The translations under genes were made by a program, and so were the position numbers. Shown here piece by piece: positions 36,685 to 45,181 of a DNA stretch of 64,000 nt. The stretch's first letter is position 1. Each line of letters opens with the position of its first letter. The stretch is from NCBI RefSeq assembly GCF_004804315.1, contig NZ_SRXX01000008.1, forward strand, positions 1 to 64,000. Reading direction: 5' to 3'. Under the pieces are notes generated by a model that made no database searches, had not been told where the DNA came from, and saw nothing but the letters and a program-made list of their open reading frames with translations. The DNA comes from Flagellimonas onchidii (GTDB lineage Bacteria > Bacteroidota > Bacteroidia > Flavobacteriales > Flavobacteriaceae).

Positions 36685-37107
36685 TTAATTTACCAGTTCT
36701 TCTTTTACAAAGTCATGGCAAAACTCTTTAATTTCATTTCTAGTCTTTAAAAAAGCTGCATGCTTTACCTCTGTGGCTCCAGAAACTTTTGATGGGTCGA
36801 AAAAGTTTTGGTGGATACGCTGCGCATTTTGGGCCGGAATAAAAGGACAATTTTCCTTGGCATGATCACAAACTGTGATAATATAGTCCCAATCAATTCC
36901 TTCATACTCATCAACGTGATTGGATGTATGAGTAGAAATATCGATTCCATCCTCTTTCATAATGGAAACAGCTCCTGAGTTTAGACCATGGGTTTCTATA
37001 CCTGCGCTATAAACATTGGCCAAAGAATCTTGAAGATGTTCCAGGTATCCATGCGCCATTTGACTACGACAAGAATTTCCAGTGCAAAGCACCAATACGT
37101 TTTTCAT
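36685..37107 (-). CDS. arsC: Arsenate reductase, thioredoxin-coupled type
   Basis: 140 residues of the low-molecular-weight phosphatase fold. The P-loop 'CTGNSCRSQ' (Cys8 as nucleophile) and the two resolving cysteines in 'VCDHAKENCPF' (Cys about 79 and 86, seven apart as in Staphylococcus ArsC) are all present. It reduces arsenate to arsenite using thioredoxin. It is the last gene of the ars operon, 137 bp after the GNAT gene, and converges on the acyltransferase gene. The reduced product needs an efflux pump that is not encoded here. Confidence 0.92.
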   Translation of the reverse strand: MKNVLVLCTGNSCRSQMAHGYLEHLQDSLANVYSAGIETHGLNSGAVSIMKEDGIDISTHTSNHVDEYEGIDWDYIITVCDHAKENCPFIPAQNAQRIHQNFFDPSKVSGATEVKHAAFLKTRNEIKEFCHDFVKEELVN

Positions 37108-37244
37108 CTGTTTAATTTTTTTTTGATTTCTGAATATTCAAAAAGAAATTGAATACATTCAGGAACGCACATAAATTTTAATCATTTGTTTGAATTTGAA
37201 ATGATAAAAATTCATGTTTGTTTCATTTTTCGATTTTTAAGTGT

Positions 37245-37736
37245 TTAATTTATTCCGACTTTAGTACTTCTTTTTTCAAACAAAAGATTGTCTTTCCATA
37301 CACCGTTGAGCTTTCCTACTCTTTCACGCATACCTATGAAACGAAATCCAGCTTTTTTATGCAGTGCTACGCTTCCTTCGTTTTCTGGAAAAATGCCAGA
37401 TTGAAGCGTCCAGAACCCCGCAGTTTCACTTGCTTTAACCAAGTGGTTCAACAATTGCTTACCCACGCCCTTACCTCGTTGATTGGAATCCACATAAACG
37501 CTGACCTCTCCAACACCTCCGTAAACACATCGGCTAGAAACAGGTGACAGAGCAGCCCAGCCCAGTATTTTTCCGTTTTCTTCGGCTACCAAACGGCATT
37601 GGGAAACATGGGCCTGATTCCAATCCTCATAACTTGGGGACTGCTGCTCAAAAGTGGCAACACCAGTATCAATACCTTCCTGATATATTCTGGAAACCTG
37701 TTCCCAATCGGATGTGATCATGTCCCTGATTTGCAT
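37245..37736 (-). CDS. GNAT acetyltransferase, ArsN-like
   Basis: 163 residues from the ATG at 37736. It follows the phosphinothricin-acetyltransferase pattern: 'DWEQVSRIYQEGIDTGVATFE', 'EVSVYVDSNQRGKGVGKQLL' (acetyl-CoA loop) and 'FPENEGSVALHKKAGFRFIG'. Members found in ars operons (ArsN1) acetylate the herbicide-like arsenical arsinothricin; position between ArsR-DUF6428 and ArsC suggests the same here, though this is inference. Gap of 10 bp to the upstream gene. Confidence 0.8.
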   Translation of the reverse strand: MQIRDMITSDWEQVSRIYQEGIDTGVATFEQQSPSYEDWNQAHVSQCRLVAEENGKILGWAALSPVSSRCVYGGVGEVSVYVDSNQRGKGVGKQLLNHLVKASETAGFWTLQSGIFPENEGSVALHKKAGFRFIGMRERVGKLNGVWKDNLLFEKRSTKVGIN

Positions 37737-37746
37737 GGCTAACTGT

Positions 37747-38244
37747 TTAACAGCATCCAGTATTTGGATTGCAACCCGTGGCGGTTGTTGCCATTTCGGG
37801 TTGCTCGTTTTGAGCCACTCCACAGGTCTCCTTGGCTTTACAGTCCGTTTTTTTGACAGATAGCTTAAAAAGCAGTGAATCTCCATCTAAATTATAATCG
37901 CTTACAAATAGCTGAGCGGTATGAAAATCAGCATTGCTATATTCGAATTTGACCTCAGCTTCCTCAGTCATCGGCTTTATTTTGTTTACCTTATTCAAAA
38001 TAGCCAAGGCCTTGTATACAGACATATAATCTCTTTTCCCTATTTCTTTTGGGCTTTCCCAAAGCTGTATTACAGTTTCTTTCCAAAAATCCGTACCGCT
38101 GCCACAGTCTATGGAATCAATGGTGGTGTTTTTTACCTCGGTAATATGATAATTTGCACCTACTAGTTTACCTTCTTCATATTCAAACAATAGACTTTTG
38201 TCTTGGTGCTGCTTTAGTACTGATAAAAATTCTGATGTATTCAT
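37747..38244 (-). CDS. DUF6428 protein of the ars operon
   Basis: 165 residues from the ATG at 38244, 2 bp downstream of arsR. The body matches the DUF6428 pattern (paired with ArsR in Flavobacteria). The C-terminus has a cysteine-rich tail with 'CKAKETC' and a final 'GCNPNTGCC', which could bind arsenite. Soluble, no signal. An arsenite-chelating or delivery role is an inference from the tail and operon position. Confidence 0.7.
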   Translation of the reverse strand: MNTSEFLSVLKQHQDKSLLFEYEEGKLVGANYHITEVKNTTIDSIDCGSGTDFWKETVIQLWESPKEIGKRDYMSVYKALAILNKVNKIKPMTEEAEVKFEYSNADFHTAQLFVSDYNLDGDSLLFKLSVKKTDCKAKETCGVAQNEQPEMATTATGCNPNTGCC

Positions 38245-38246
38245 AA

Positions 38247-38570
38247 TCAACAACAATTAAAATTAATATTGGAAAAGAACATTTGGAAAGATTGTTGTAA
38301 TTCTTGCCAACGCTCTTCGTTTATACAGTAGCATAGGTTTTTACCTTCGAAAGTACCTTTTAGAAGACCTATTTTTTTGATTTCGTTCAAATGTTGGGAG
38401 ATGGTGGGCTGGGCAAGACCAATTTCGTCAACCAGATCATTGCAAATACAACCTTCTTGCTTACTTATATATTCTAAAATGGCAATCCGAGCAGGGTGTG
38501 CCAAAACTTTGGCAACTTGGGCAAGGTCATTTTGCCTTTCGGTAAACATGTGTGTTTTTGTTACTCCCAT
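38247..38570 (-). CDS. arsR: ArsR-family repressor
   Basis: 107 residues, winged-helix ArsR/SmtB family. The first helices 'LAQVAKVLAHPARIAILEYI' are followed by the metal loop 'EGCICNDLVDEIG' with Cys41 and Cys43, and by the recognition helix 'AQPTISQHLNEIKK'. More cysteines ('NLCYCINEE' and a C-terminal 'NFNCC') could add to the arsenite site. It should repress this operon and release DNA when arsenite binds. A perfect palindrome is 24 bp upstream. Confidence 0.88.
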   Translation of the reverse strand: MGVTKTHMFTERQNDLAQVAKVLAHPARIAILEYISKQEGCICNDLVDEIGLAQPTISQHLNEIKKIGLLKGTFEGKNLCYCINEERWQELQQSFQMFFSNINFNCC

Positions 38571-38593
38571 GGTACAAAGATAAATAAAAATTT

Positions 38594-38607
38594 AATATTG
38601 CAATATT
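38594..38607. promoter_or_regulatory. Candidate ArsR operator
   Basis: AATATTGCAATATT is a perfect 14-bp palindrome, followed by a second partial one (ATAATATTA, 38611-38619). ArsR/SmtB operators are AT-rich imperfect inverted repeats of this size just upstream of the operon. Confidence 0.5.
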
Positions 38608-38620
38608 ACGATAATATTAA

Positions 38621-38650
38621 TAAATAAAAAGCCAGAGTAAATCTCTGGCC
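38621..38650 (-). terminator. Terminator of the TM2 gene
   Basis: GCCAGAG (38631-38637) and CTCTGGC (38643-38649) form a 7-bp stem; on the minus strand TTTTTATTTA follows. It lies just after the TM2 stop. Confidence 0.75.
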
Positions 38651-38656
38651 TATTTT

Positions 38657-39037
38657 TTAGAACCAAGGCTTCTTGCCCACTTGGTAAGTATTGTAAAATT
38701 CCTCATCTGATTTGGTGAGGTAAATAATGCCCTCAATTAAACCGATTATACTTGGAATCCAAACAAAAAGTAGCCCTATCCCAACACACACAAGTATGTA
38801 TGAAACTATTGATACGCCAAGTAAAATAAAACCCTCTTTATTATACCCAAGCATAAACTTGTGTATGCCCAGACCGCCGAGGATAATGGCTAAAATTCCG
38901 GCCAATATTTTTTTGTTGTCACCTCCAGCACCTTTTATGCCATCGGCAAATTCTTTCGCAGTTTCCTTTGCTTCTTCAGCAAAATCGTTTGCGGCTTCTT
39001 TGGCTTTATCGCCTAAATCTATTTCTTCTTCGGACAT
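38657..39037 (-). CDS. TM2-domain membrane protein
   Basis: 126 residues. An acidic, alanine-rich helix (about 1-40, 'DLGDKAKEAANDFAEEAKE' style) precedes a TM2 domain with two helices: 'ILAGILAIILGGLGIHKFML' and 'LVCVGIGLLFVWIPSIIGLI', joined by the family loop with 'GYNKEGFILLG'. TM2 proteins are widespread and unassigned. Monocistronic with a good terminator. Confidence 0.85.
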   Translation of the reverse strand: MSEEEIDLGDKAKEAANDFAEEAKETAKEFADGIKGAGGDNKKILAGILAIILGGLGIHKFMLGYNKEGFILLGVSIVSYILVCVGIGLLFVWIPSIIGLIEGIIYLTKSDEEFYNTYQVGKKPWF

Positions 39038-39088
39038 GGTAATGTTTGTTGGTTAATATTAAATCTAAATGTACAAATAATTTGATAT

Positions 39089-39475
39089 CTATTGAAAAGC
39101 TTTATCAACAGGTTCCCAAAGTTCAATTTTATTGCCTTCTGGATCCATTACCCATCCAAATTTACCATAATCATATTCCTCTATCTCCCCAACAATAGTG
39201 ATACCTTCTTCTTTTAGGGTTGCCAAAAGCTCAACTAAATTTTCCACCCTGAAATTCATCATAAATTGTTTTTCACTGGGTTGAAAATAGGTGGTGTCAT
39301 CCTTGAAAGGGCTCCATTGGGTCATACAATCGTTTCCTTCTTTATCCTTCCACCAAAAACTACAGCCGTATTGATCTACAGGAATACCTAAATGTTCTTT
39401 GTACCATTTTTTTATGTTGTCCGGATCCTTGGTCTTAAAGAAAAAACCTCCCAAACCAGTCACTCTGTTCTTCAT
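39089..39475 (-). CDS. VOC-family protein (glyoxalase fold)
   Basis: 128 residues, one glyoxalase/bleomycin-resistance fold: opening 'GLGGFFFKTKDPDNIKKWYK', the lone 'HLGIPVDQYG', and the ending 'WVMDPEGNKIELWEP' with the metal-binding Glu. Small proteins of this sort can be metalloenzymes or ligand binders; the substrate is unknown. Follows the DUF1801 gene by 3 bp, so the pair is one unit. Confidence 0.85.
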   Translation of the reverse strand: MKNRVTGLGGFFFKTKDPDNIKKWYKEHLGIPVDQYGCSFWWKDKEGNDCMTQWSPFKDDTTYFQPSEKQFMMNFRVENLVELLATLKEEGITIVGEIEEYDYGKFGWVMDPEGNKIELWEPVDKAFQ

Positions 39476-39478
39476 CTG

Positions 39479-39943
39479 TTATTTTTTTCTGTTTTTTACA
39501 TTCTTTTCGTAAAGTGCTATCCAAGATTCCGTGGTCATTTTTCGGCACAGTTCAGCGATAAGTTCATAAGGAATGGTTTCCGGTTTTTTAAAACGGATAC
39601 AGCTCTTGCCCATATCCAGTTTAGTCTTTACATGTTTTGGATATTCACCTACGAACCAATCCAGAAGTTTTTTATCAGCATAAATTCCCGAATGGTACAA
39701 AGCCACAAAGTGTTTTTGTGAGGCAATGTTGATAAAAGGTAAAGGTAATTTCGGGTCACAGTGATATCCATCGGGATACAGACTGTGAGGAACCACATAA
39801 CCTATCATTTTATAGCTGATACATTCCTCAAACCCTTTTGGTAAATTATCCCGTACTGTCTCACGCAATTTGGAAACAGCTTCTTTACGGTCTTCAGGTA
39901 TTTTACTTATGTATTCATCAGGAGTGTTGGCATCTATTGTCAT
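39479..39943 (-). CDS. DUF1801 protein
   Basis: 154 residues of the DUF1801 (YdhG-like) family: 'TPDEYISKIPEDRKEAVSKL' at the start, 'ECISYKMIGYVVP' and 'LPFINIASQKHFVALYHSG' in the middle, and 'DMGKSCIRFKKPETIPYEL' near the end. The fold is compact and soluble; activity is not established, and the family is often found with small VOC proteins as here. Confidence 0.8.
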   Translation of the reverse strand: MTIDANTPDEYISKIPEDRKEAVSKLRETVRDNLPKGFEECISYKMIGYVVPHSLYPDGYHCDPKLPLPFINIASQKHFVALYHSGIYADKKLLDWFVGEYPKHVKTKLDMGKSCIRFKKPETIPYELIAELCRKMTTESWIALYEKNVKNRKK

Positions 39944-39950
39944 AGCGAAA

Positions 39951-40457
39951 TTATTTTCGTTGTAAAATCAAAGCTGAAGTTAGCGAAATAATAAAGCCAA
40001 TCACAAAAACGGTCATGGCCATAAGGGCAAAGGAGAACAAAGGGCTTGAAAACATCTTTTTTTGGGCCTCAATTCTTGCCAATTCCTTTTCAAACTCATC
40101 AGGAGGAAGCGCGTTTCTCATGCTTTCAACGGTATCGTTATAATATTCAACCATAAAATCTGGGTTCAATACTTCGGTATAAAAAACATCCAAAATACCG
40201 AATGCCAAGGCGGTGATGAGGCTTATCAATACTCCAATGGTCAATGCTTTTTTAAAACTGACTTTGCCTTGATTCTCTTTATCCCTAAAATGCTTGATTC
40301 CAAAAAAGACAAAGCTTAAAGAGAGCACCATGGATATATAGCCTAGAACTTCTTGCGTTGTGAACGATACATCGGCCAAAAGGAACCAGCTGATTAAAAA
40401 TAGGATGCAAATGGTGACCGCACCGTAACTTCCAAATCGAATAACCGTTTTTTTCAT
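39951..40457 (-). CDS. DUF4199 membrane protein
   Basis: 168 residues from the ATG at 40457. Four hydrophobic helices (about 5-25, 33-52, 66-88, 140-162) and a charged loop between the third and fourth ('RNALPPDEFEKELARIEAQ') match DUF4199. The family is restricted to Bacteroidota and lacks a known function. The upstream gene encodes a membrane-bound LuxR-type regulator, a pairing I have seen commonly in Flavobacteria, so the two probably act together. Confidence 0.82.
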   Translation of the reverse strand: MKKTVIRFGSYGAVTICILFLISWFLLADVSFTTQEVLGYISMVLSLSFVFFGIKHFRDKENQGKVSFKKALTIGVLISLITALAFGILDVFYTEVLNPDFMVEYYNDTVESMRNALPPDEFEKELARIEAQKKMFSSPLFSFALMAMTVFVIGFIISLTSALILQRK

Positions 40458-40534
40458 ATTGATAGGTTTAAAATATTGAAACAAAAGTGGTTGACCTTAA
40501 AGATTTGGCGGTCATACTAAAGTACCAAAATCAA

Positions 40535-40951
40535 TTAAGGAAGAAGAATTTGAAGGTTTTTTGCCTTTTGTACGGCTTGTGTTCTTCGTTTTGCATCCAA
40601 CTTTACCAATAAATTTGACACATGGGTTTTGATGGTGCTCTCTGAAACAAAAAGTTTATCTGCAATTTCCTTGTTGGACATTCCTTGGGAAATATGAACC
40701 AATACTTCATATTCCCTTTTACTGATACCCAATTTTTCAATTTTCTTAATATCTACGGTCAAGAGTGGCGGTTCTTTTTTGTGGAGAGATTTTTTGTTGG
40801 TATAGACTCCTACCACAAAAAATACAATGGCGATGATTGCAATAACTATTTCAGCAGAAACATTTCCTGATGTGTAGGAATACTTACTTAATTGGAAAAG
40901 CACCAGAAGCGCAATAACCAGTGCAGAAAAAACAAATATGGTCTTTTTCAC
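40535..40951 (-). CDS. Membrane-anchored LuxR-type transcription regulator
   Basis: 138 residues from a GTG at 40951 (giving 'MKKTIFVFSALVIALL'); a TTG at 40966 would overlap the upstream gene. Two membrane segments (about 3-22 and 35-54) are followed by a LuxR helix-turn-helix ('SKREYEVLVHISQGMSNKEI', 'STIKTHVSNLLVKLDAKRR'). There is no receiver domain and no phosphorylation site, so it is not a standard response regulator. Signal is likely sensed in the membrane, perhaps through the DUF4199 protein encoded next. Confidence 0.75.
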   Translation of the reverse strand: MKKTIFVFSALVIALLVLFQLSKYSYTSGNVSAEIVIAIIAIVFFVVGVYTNKKSLHKKEPPLLTVDIKKIEKLGISKREYEVLVHISQGMSNKEIADKLFVSESTIKTHVSNLLVKLDAKRRTQAVQKAKNLQILLP

Positions 40952-40959
40952 CCTTAAAT

Positions 40960-41892
40960 TTAGCAAAATCTATCTCGGATCTTGTCTACAATAGTCTGAG
41001 CTAGTTTTTCTTTGCTTTCCACTGTCCAACCCGCAACATGGGGGGTTAAAAGCACGTTTTTAGCTTTTCGAAGATATTTGAAGGCTTTGGGTTTTTGGAC
41101 GAACATGTTCTCAAAAGATTTTTTTTCATATTCCAAAACATCCAGGCCGGCCCCCAAGACTTTTTCTGATTTAAGAGCCTCCACCAAATCTTTGGTGACC
41201 ACACATTTGCCTCGAGCAGTGTTCAAAAGCCAAAAGGGCTTGTGAAATTTTTCGATAAATTCAGCATTTACCATACCAATCGTCAACTCTGTTTGGGGGA
41301 CATGTAAACTGACGACATCCGATTTTTGTTGGAATTCCATGATTCCTACCTGACGAGCGTTTTCGTCTCCAACACCACCCACAATGTCATAGCAAATAAC
41401 TTCAACATCAAAACCTCGGAGTTTTTTTGCAAAGGCTTTCCCCATGTTCCCATAACCGATAATTCCCACAGTTTTGCCATCCAATTCAATACCGCGGTTG
41501 CCTTCTCTGTCCCATTTTCCTTTTTTGACCTCTCGGTTCGCCTTGGTCATTTTGTTCATAAGGGATAGCAGCATGCCCAGAGCGTGTTCTCCAACAGCAT
41601 TTCGGTTACCTTCGGGCGCAGAAGCCAAAAATATGCCTTTGTGTTTGGCATAATCGGTGTCAATGTTTTCTAATCCGGCACCAACCCTTCCAATAAATTT
41701 CAGATTAACCGCCTTATCCAGAAACTGTTTATCTAAGGTAAAGCGGCTACGAATGATGACCCCATCGTACAAATGGATTTTGTTTTCTATCTGCTCTTTT
41801 GAGGATTGGTAATCTTCGTCATTTTCAAACCCCAAATTGGAAAGCTGTTCCAAGAGTAGGGGATGATTCGTGTCTAAATGGAGAACTTTCAT
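40960..41892 (-). CDS. D-3-phosphoglycerate dehydrogenase-like 2-hydroxyacid dehydrogenase
   Basis: 310 residues, NAD-dependent D-2-hydroxyacid dehydrogenase fold. The nucleotide motif is 'VGIIGYGNMGKAFAKKL' (about 144), the catalytic Arg is in 'LLNTARGKCV', and His in 'LLTPHVAGWT'. Length and the missing C-terminal ACT domain fit a short SerA-like enzyme; phosphoglycerate as substrate is likely but not certain. ATG start, 19 bp downstream of the cupin gene's stop. Confidence 0.83.
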   Translation of the reverse strand: MKVLHLDTNHPLLLEQLSNLGFENDEDYQSSKEQIENKIHLYDGVIIRSRFTLDKQFLDKAVNLKFIGRVGAGLENIDTDYAKHKGIFLASAPEGNRNAVGEHALGMLLSLMNKMTKANREVKKGKWDREGNRGIELDGKTVGIIGYGNMGKAFAKKLRGFDVEVICYDIVGGVGDENARQVGIMEFQQKSDVVSLHVPQTELTIGMVNAEFIEKFHKPFWLLNTARGKCVVTKDLVEALKSEKVLGAGLDVLEYEKKSFENMFVQKPKAFKYLRKAKNVLLTPHVAGWTVESKEKLAQTIVDKIRDRFC

Positions 41893-41911
41893 CCGCTAAA
41901 TATACAATTCC

Positions 41912-42277
41912 TTATATTTTAGGGTAGACGGTTTGTGTCATTTCATGTTCGACCTTACCTGTATGGGCCGTACTGAGCTTTTCAAAAAGTAATAGATGTA
42001 CCTCTTCATCGTCTTTGGTAGAAGGGCAATGTTCCACTCCTTTTGGCACCACAATAATTTCACCTTCATTAACCACTTCCGTCCGGTCACGGAATTTCAT
42101 ATATAACGTTCCTTTCAAAACTTGGAACAATTCATCCTCATTTTCATGCGAATGCCATACAAACTCTCCTTTGATTTTTGCAAGAATTACTTGCATATCG
42201 TCTACCGTGGCTATCTGGTGCGGATGCCATTGTTTGGAAAAAAGTTGATGCTTTTCTTTTAGGTTGATGGGTTTCAT
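41912..42277 (-). CDS. Cupin-domain protein
   Basis: 121 residues from the ATG at 42277. A single cupin barrel with 'WHSHENEDELFQVLKGTLYM' (metal-binding His-His-Glu) and the second motif 'VVPKGVEHCPSTKD'. Small cupins of this form often isomerise or bind sugars or act as oxygenases; substrate unknown. It is the last gene of the mgtE end of the run, 10 bp downstream of mgtE. Confidence 0.85.
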   Translation of the reverse strand: MKPINLKEKHQLFSKQWHPHQIATVDDMQVILAKIKGEFVWHSHENEDELFQVLKGTLYMKFRDRTEVVNEGEIIVVPKGVEHCPSTKDDEEVHLLLFEKLSTAHTGKVEHEMTQTVYPKI

Positions 42278-42287
42278 GTACAAAAGA

Positions 42288-43640
42288 TTATATGCCCAAA
42301 ATAAGTTTGGCTATCCAGAAATAAATCAAGATTCCAAAAATATCATTGCTTGTTGTGATGAACGGCCCTGTAGCAATAGCGGGATCAATACCTCTTTTGT
42401 CCAAGAAAAGTGGGATGAATGTGCCTATGATGCCAGCAACGATGATAACTGCTACCAAAGAAACAGATATTGCAAGAGCTGTTGGAAAATCGCCTTTCCA
42501 GATATAAGTAAAGCCAAGAAGCAAGATGGCCAAAATTAGACCGTTGAGTAAGGCCAAAAACATTTCTTTAATAAGGCGATTGCTGATGCTTCCCTTTAGG
42601 TCATCATTGGCAAGTCCTTGTACTATAATGGCACTAGACTGAACCCCTACATTACCGGCCATTGCAGCAATCAAAGGGGTGAAGAACAGTATTTCCGGTG
42701 CCTTATTCACAATAGTCTCAAAGCTGCCCATGATTAGGGCGGCTCCTAAGCCTCCAAAAAGCCCCAAGATCAACCAAGGGAGTCGAGCTCTTGTAAGCTC
42801 CCAGATACTATCATCAGCTTCAACATCTTGAGAGATACCTGCCGCTAGTTGGTAGTCTTTATCTGCCTCTTCCTTGATGACATCTACAATATCATCAATG
42901 GTAATTCGACCTACGAGTCTACCGATTTCGTCCACTACCGGAATCGCCTCTAAATCGTATTTTGACATGATTTTGGCAACTTCTTCTGATTTTTCATTAA
43001 CATTAACGGAATCCACTTTAGGGATATACACATCTTTGATGTGCGTTTTTGTTGATGTGGTCAAAAGATCTTTTAGTGAAAGCCTTCCTTTGAGTTTTTC
43101 CTCATCGTCCACCACATATATGGAGTGGACACGCGTTACGTTTTCAGCTTGGGCACGCATCTCCTTAACGCAAGTGAGTACATTCCAATTTTCGTTGACC
43201 TTTACCAGTTCCTTTGCCATGAGTCCACCTGCTGAATCCTCATCATACCGCAAAAGATCTACAATGTCCTTGGCGTGCTCTTTATCCTCTATTTCGGAAA
43301 TAACCTCCTGTACAATCTCTTTAGGGAGTTCGTTGACAATATCGGCAGCATCATCGGTATCCAATTCTTCAAGTTCCCCGGCAATTTCTTTGATTGAAAG
43401 ATTGTTCAGAACTGCCTCTCGAATATCCTCATCCATTTCGGCAAGAATGTCGGAAGTCTTCTCACTCTCAAGAAGCTTAATAAGATAGGTGGCCTCGTCT
43501 ACTTTAAGTTCATCGGCGATTTCGGCTATATCCGCATAATGAAATTCCTTCATCATAGCCCTAAGGTCACCGTTTTTGTTTTCGGCGATCATCTGCTTAA
43601 TGTCGGAAATAAGCTCGTCTGTGAGTTTAAACGGGATCAT
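42288..43640 (-). CDS. mgtE: Magnesium transporter MgtE
   Basis: 450 residues in the classical order: N-terminal MgtE domain with many acidic residues (about 25-130), two CBS domains (about 135-255, '[17 protein letters not shown]'), then five membrane helices (about 280-450) with '[19 protein letters not shown]' forming the pore. It is a Mg-gated Mg2+ channel in the inner membrane. Its start overlaps the rsmA stop by 14 bp, so the two are translated together. Confidence 0.95.
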   Translation of the reverse strand: MIPFKLTDELISDIKQMIAENKNGDLRAMMKEFHYADIAEIADELKVDEATYLIKLLESEKTSDILAEMDEDIREAVLNNLSIKEIAGELEELDTDDAADIVNELPKEIVQEVISEIEDKEHAKDIVDLLRYDEDSAGGLMAKELVKVNENWNVLTCVKEMRAQAENVTRVHSIYVVDDEEKLKGRLSLKDLLTTSTKTHIKDVYIPKVDSVNVNEKSEEVAKIMSKYDLEAIPVVDEIGRLVGRITIDDIVDVIKEEADKDYQLAAGISQDVEADDSIWELTRARLPWLILGLFGGLGAALIMGSFETIVNKAPEILFFTPLIAAMAGNVGVQSSAIIVQGLANDDLKGSISNRLIKEMFLALLNGLILAILLLGFTYIWKGDFPTALAISVSLVAVIIVAGIIGTFIPLFLDKRGIDPAIATGPFITTSNDIFGILIYFWIAKLILGI

Positions 43641-44499
43641 TGGCTATCTTTTGTGTCAGCCCTACAAAGTCGGCAACACTAAGCTGCTCTGGGCGACGGT
43701 CAAAGATAGTATCTTCTTTTAGATTTTGGGACAGGTTGAATGTTTTAAGACTGTTGCGAATGGTCTTACGCCTTTGGTTGAAGGCAAGTTTTACCACTTT
43801 GAAGAACAAATGCTCATCACAAGGTAACTTTATATCCTTCTTTCGAGTCAATCGTAGAACGCCGGATTGCACTTTCGGTGGTGGATCAAAAACGTTTGGA
43901 GGAACCGTAAACAAGTATTCGGCATCATAAAATGCCTGAGCCAGAACGGACAAAATCCCGTAGGTTTTACTTCCTGGCTTTTCACAAATACGTTGCGCCA
44001 CTTCTTTTTGGAACATACCTGAAAATTCTGGCACCTGTTGTCTCATCTCCAACATTTTAAAGACAATCTGGCTAGAGATGTTGTACGGAAAGTTTCCGGT
44101 TATGGCAAACTGCTCATCCCCATATAATTGTTTAAGATTGAACTTTAAAAAATCGGCTTCGATGATGTTCAGTCTATTGTTTTTTTCCAAAATGGCCGGG
44201 TGTTCCAACCTGAAACTGTGATTTAAGTAGACTATGGACTCTTCATCAAGATCCATAGCGACCAAGTCCAGATTTCTTTGTAAAAGATGCTTAGTGAGCA
44301 CTCCCATGCCCGGGCCAATCTCTATGACATTTTGATACCCGTTGAGCGAAAGGGTGTCGGCTATTTTTTTGGCGATGGTCTCGTCTTTTAAAAAATGCTG
44401 CCCAAGGTGCTTTTTTGCTTTTACAGAGCCATCGGTATTGCCACTTTTGGTTTTGGAAAACTTACCGGGAGCAAGTTTCTTTTTGTTTTTTTTAGACAT
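43627..44499 (-). CDS. rsmA: 16S rRNA dimethyladenosine methyltransferase
   Basis: 290 residues. A lysine-rich extension (about 1-28) precedes the KsgA core: '[12 protein letters not shown]', the SAM motif '[16 protein letters not shown]' (about 58) and catalytic '[14 protein letters not shown]' (about 135). It dimethylates two adjacent adenines near the 3' end of 16S rRNA. The extension is longer than in E. coli. Overlaps mgtE by 14 bp. Confidence 0.95.
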   Translation of the reverse strand: MSKKNKKKLAPGKFSKTKSGNTDGSVKAKKHLGQHFLKDETIAKKIADTLSLNGYQNVIEIGPGMGVLTKHLLQRNLDLVAMDLDEESIVYLNHSFRLEHPAILEKNNRLNIIEADFLKFNLKQLYGDEQFAITGNFPYNISSQIVFKMLEMRQQVPEFSGMFQKEVAQRICEKPGSKTYGILSVLAQAFYDAEYLFTVPPNVFDPPPKVQSGVLRLTRKKDIKLPCDEHLFFKVVKLAFNQRRKTIRNSLKTFNLSQNLKEDTIFDRRPEQLSVADFVGLTQKIANDPV

Positions 44500-44528
44500 T
44501 GGAGCGATTACCTAGTTTAATATGGGCT

Positions 44529-44831
44529 TTAGACATACACCCATGCCAAAGAACCGGATTTTAGAGTCGTCTTGATTCTTTTTGTTTCAAATTGTTTTTC
44601 ATATTCATCCAAATTGAAAAGATCATAGAAAGAAATCCTGTATAAGGTGCCGGACACTTCACTATTATCTTTTTTGGATTTGGCAAGATATGGACCAACA
44701 TTGTTTTTTTCTATGGTTTTGAAACCAGGTAGTTTGTCCTTTTTCCCATTGAGTTGCCGTCCCAATACTTGCATTTGTCTTTCTTTGGTTTGAAGGTCAC
44801 AATAGCAGAAATAGTTTTGGGTTCGTCTCAT
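44529..44831 (-). CDS. Gamma-glutamylcyclotransferase-like (AIG2) protein
   Basis: 100 residues from the ATG at 44831. The layout fits the GGCT/AIG2 fold: opening 'FCYCDLQTKERQMQVLG' in place of YGTL, 'KLPGFKTIEKNNVGPY', the catalytic Glu in 'NLDEYEKQF' and an ending 'GSLAWVYV'. The family removes gamma-glutamyl groups as 5-oxoproline or acts on related amides. Divergent first motif makes the activity uncertain. Starts 2 bp after the DUF4286 stop. Confidence 0.7.
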   Translation of the reverse strand: MRRTQNYFCYCDLQTKERQMQVLGRQLNGKKDKLPGFKTIEKNNVGPYLAKSKKDNSEVSGTLYRISFYDLFNLDEYEKQFETKRIKTTLKSGSLAWVYV

Positions 44832-44833
44832 AC

Positions 44834-45145
44834 TCAAAAAGTTTTAATTACCTCCAATTCAGTTCTAAAAGCTACGAATTTATCTGCAAAAAGCCTTAAT
44901 CCGTCATTTCTGAGTCTTTCAGCATCTTCCTGATAATAAGATTCCAATGTTTCACGATTCTTAGTGGTATATTGAATGGAGTAGGTTACACCTCCCATTT
45001 CTTCTTCTACCAAAACCTTTGCCATTTTGGCTTCGGTGAATTTTTTGGTAGCCAACATGTCGGGAATATGCTTATCACGCATCCAGGACAACCATTTTTC
45101 ATGAACGCTTTCGTCTATGTTTATGGTAACATTGTATATGAGCAT
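44834..45145 (-). CDS. DUF4286 protein
   Basis: 103 residues from the ATG at 45145 ('MLIYNVTINIDESVHEKWL'). It matches the DUF4286 family: 'WLSWMRDKHIPDMLATKKF' and 'GGVTYSIQYTTKNRETLESY'. The fold resembles dimeric alpha-beta barrels. No role is known. It lies between the TPR gene and the AIG2-like gene, with small gaps, in the rsmA-side operon. Confidence 0.85.
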   Translation of the reverse strand: MLIYNVTINIDESVHEKWLSWMRDKHIPDMLATKKFTEAKMAKVLVEEEMGGVTYSIQYTTKNRETLESYYQEDAERLRNDGLRLFADKFVAFRTELEVIKTF

Positions 45146-45181
45146 TGCAACTTTGTTTTTGCTCTTCAAAGAAACGAAGAA

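Noticed and set aside
37108..37244. A hidden gene or promoter between the ars acetyltransferase and arsC
   Set aside because: Very AT-rich, stop-dense in all frames and without an exact TAnnTTTG box.
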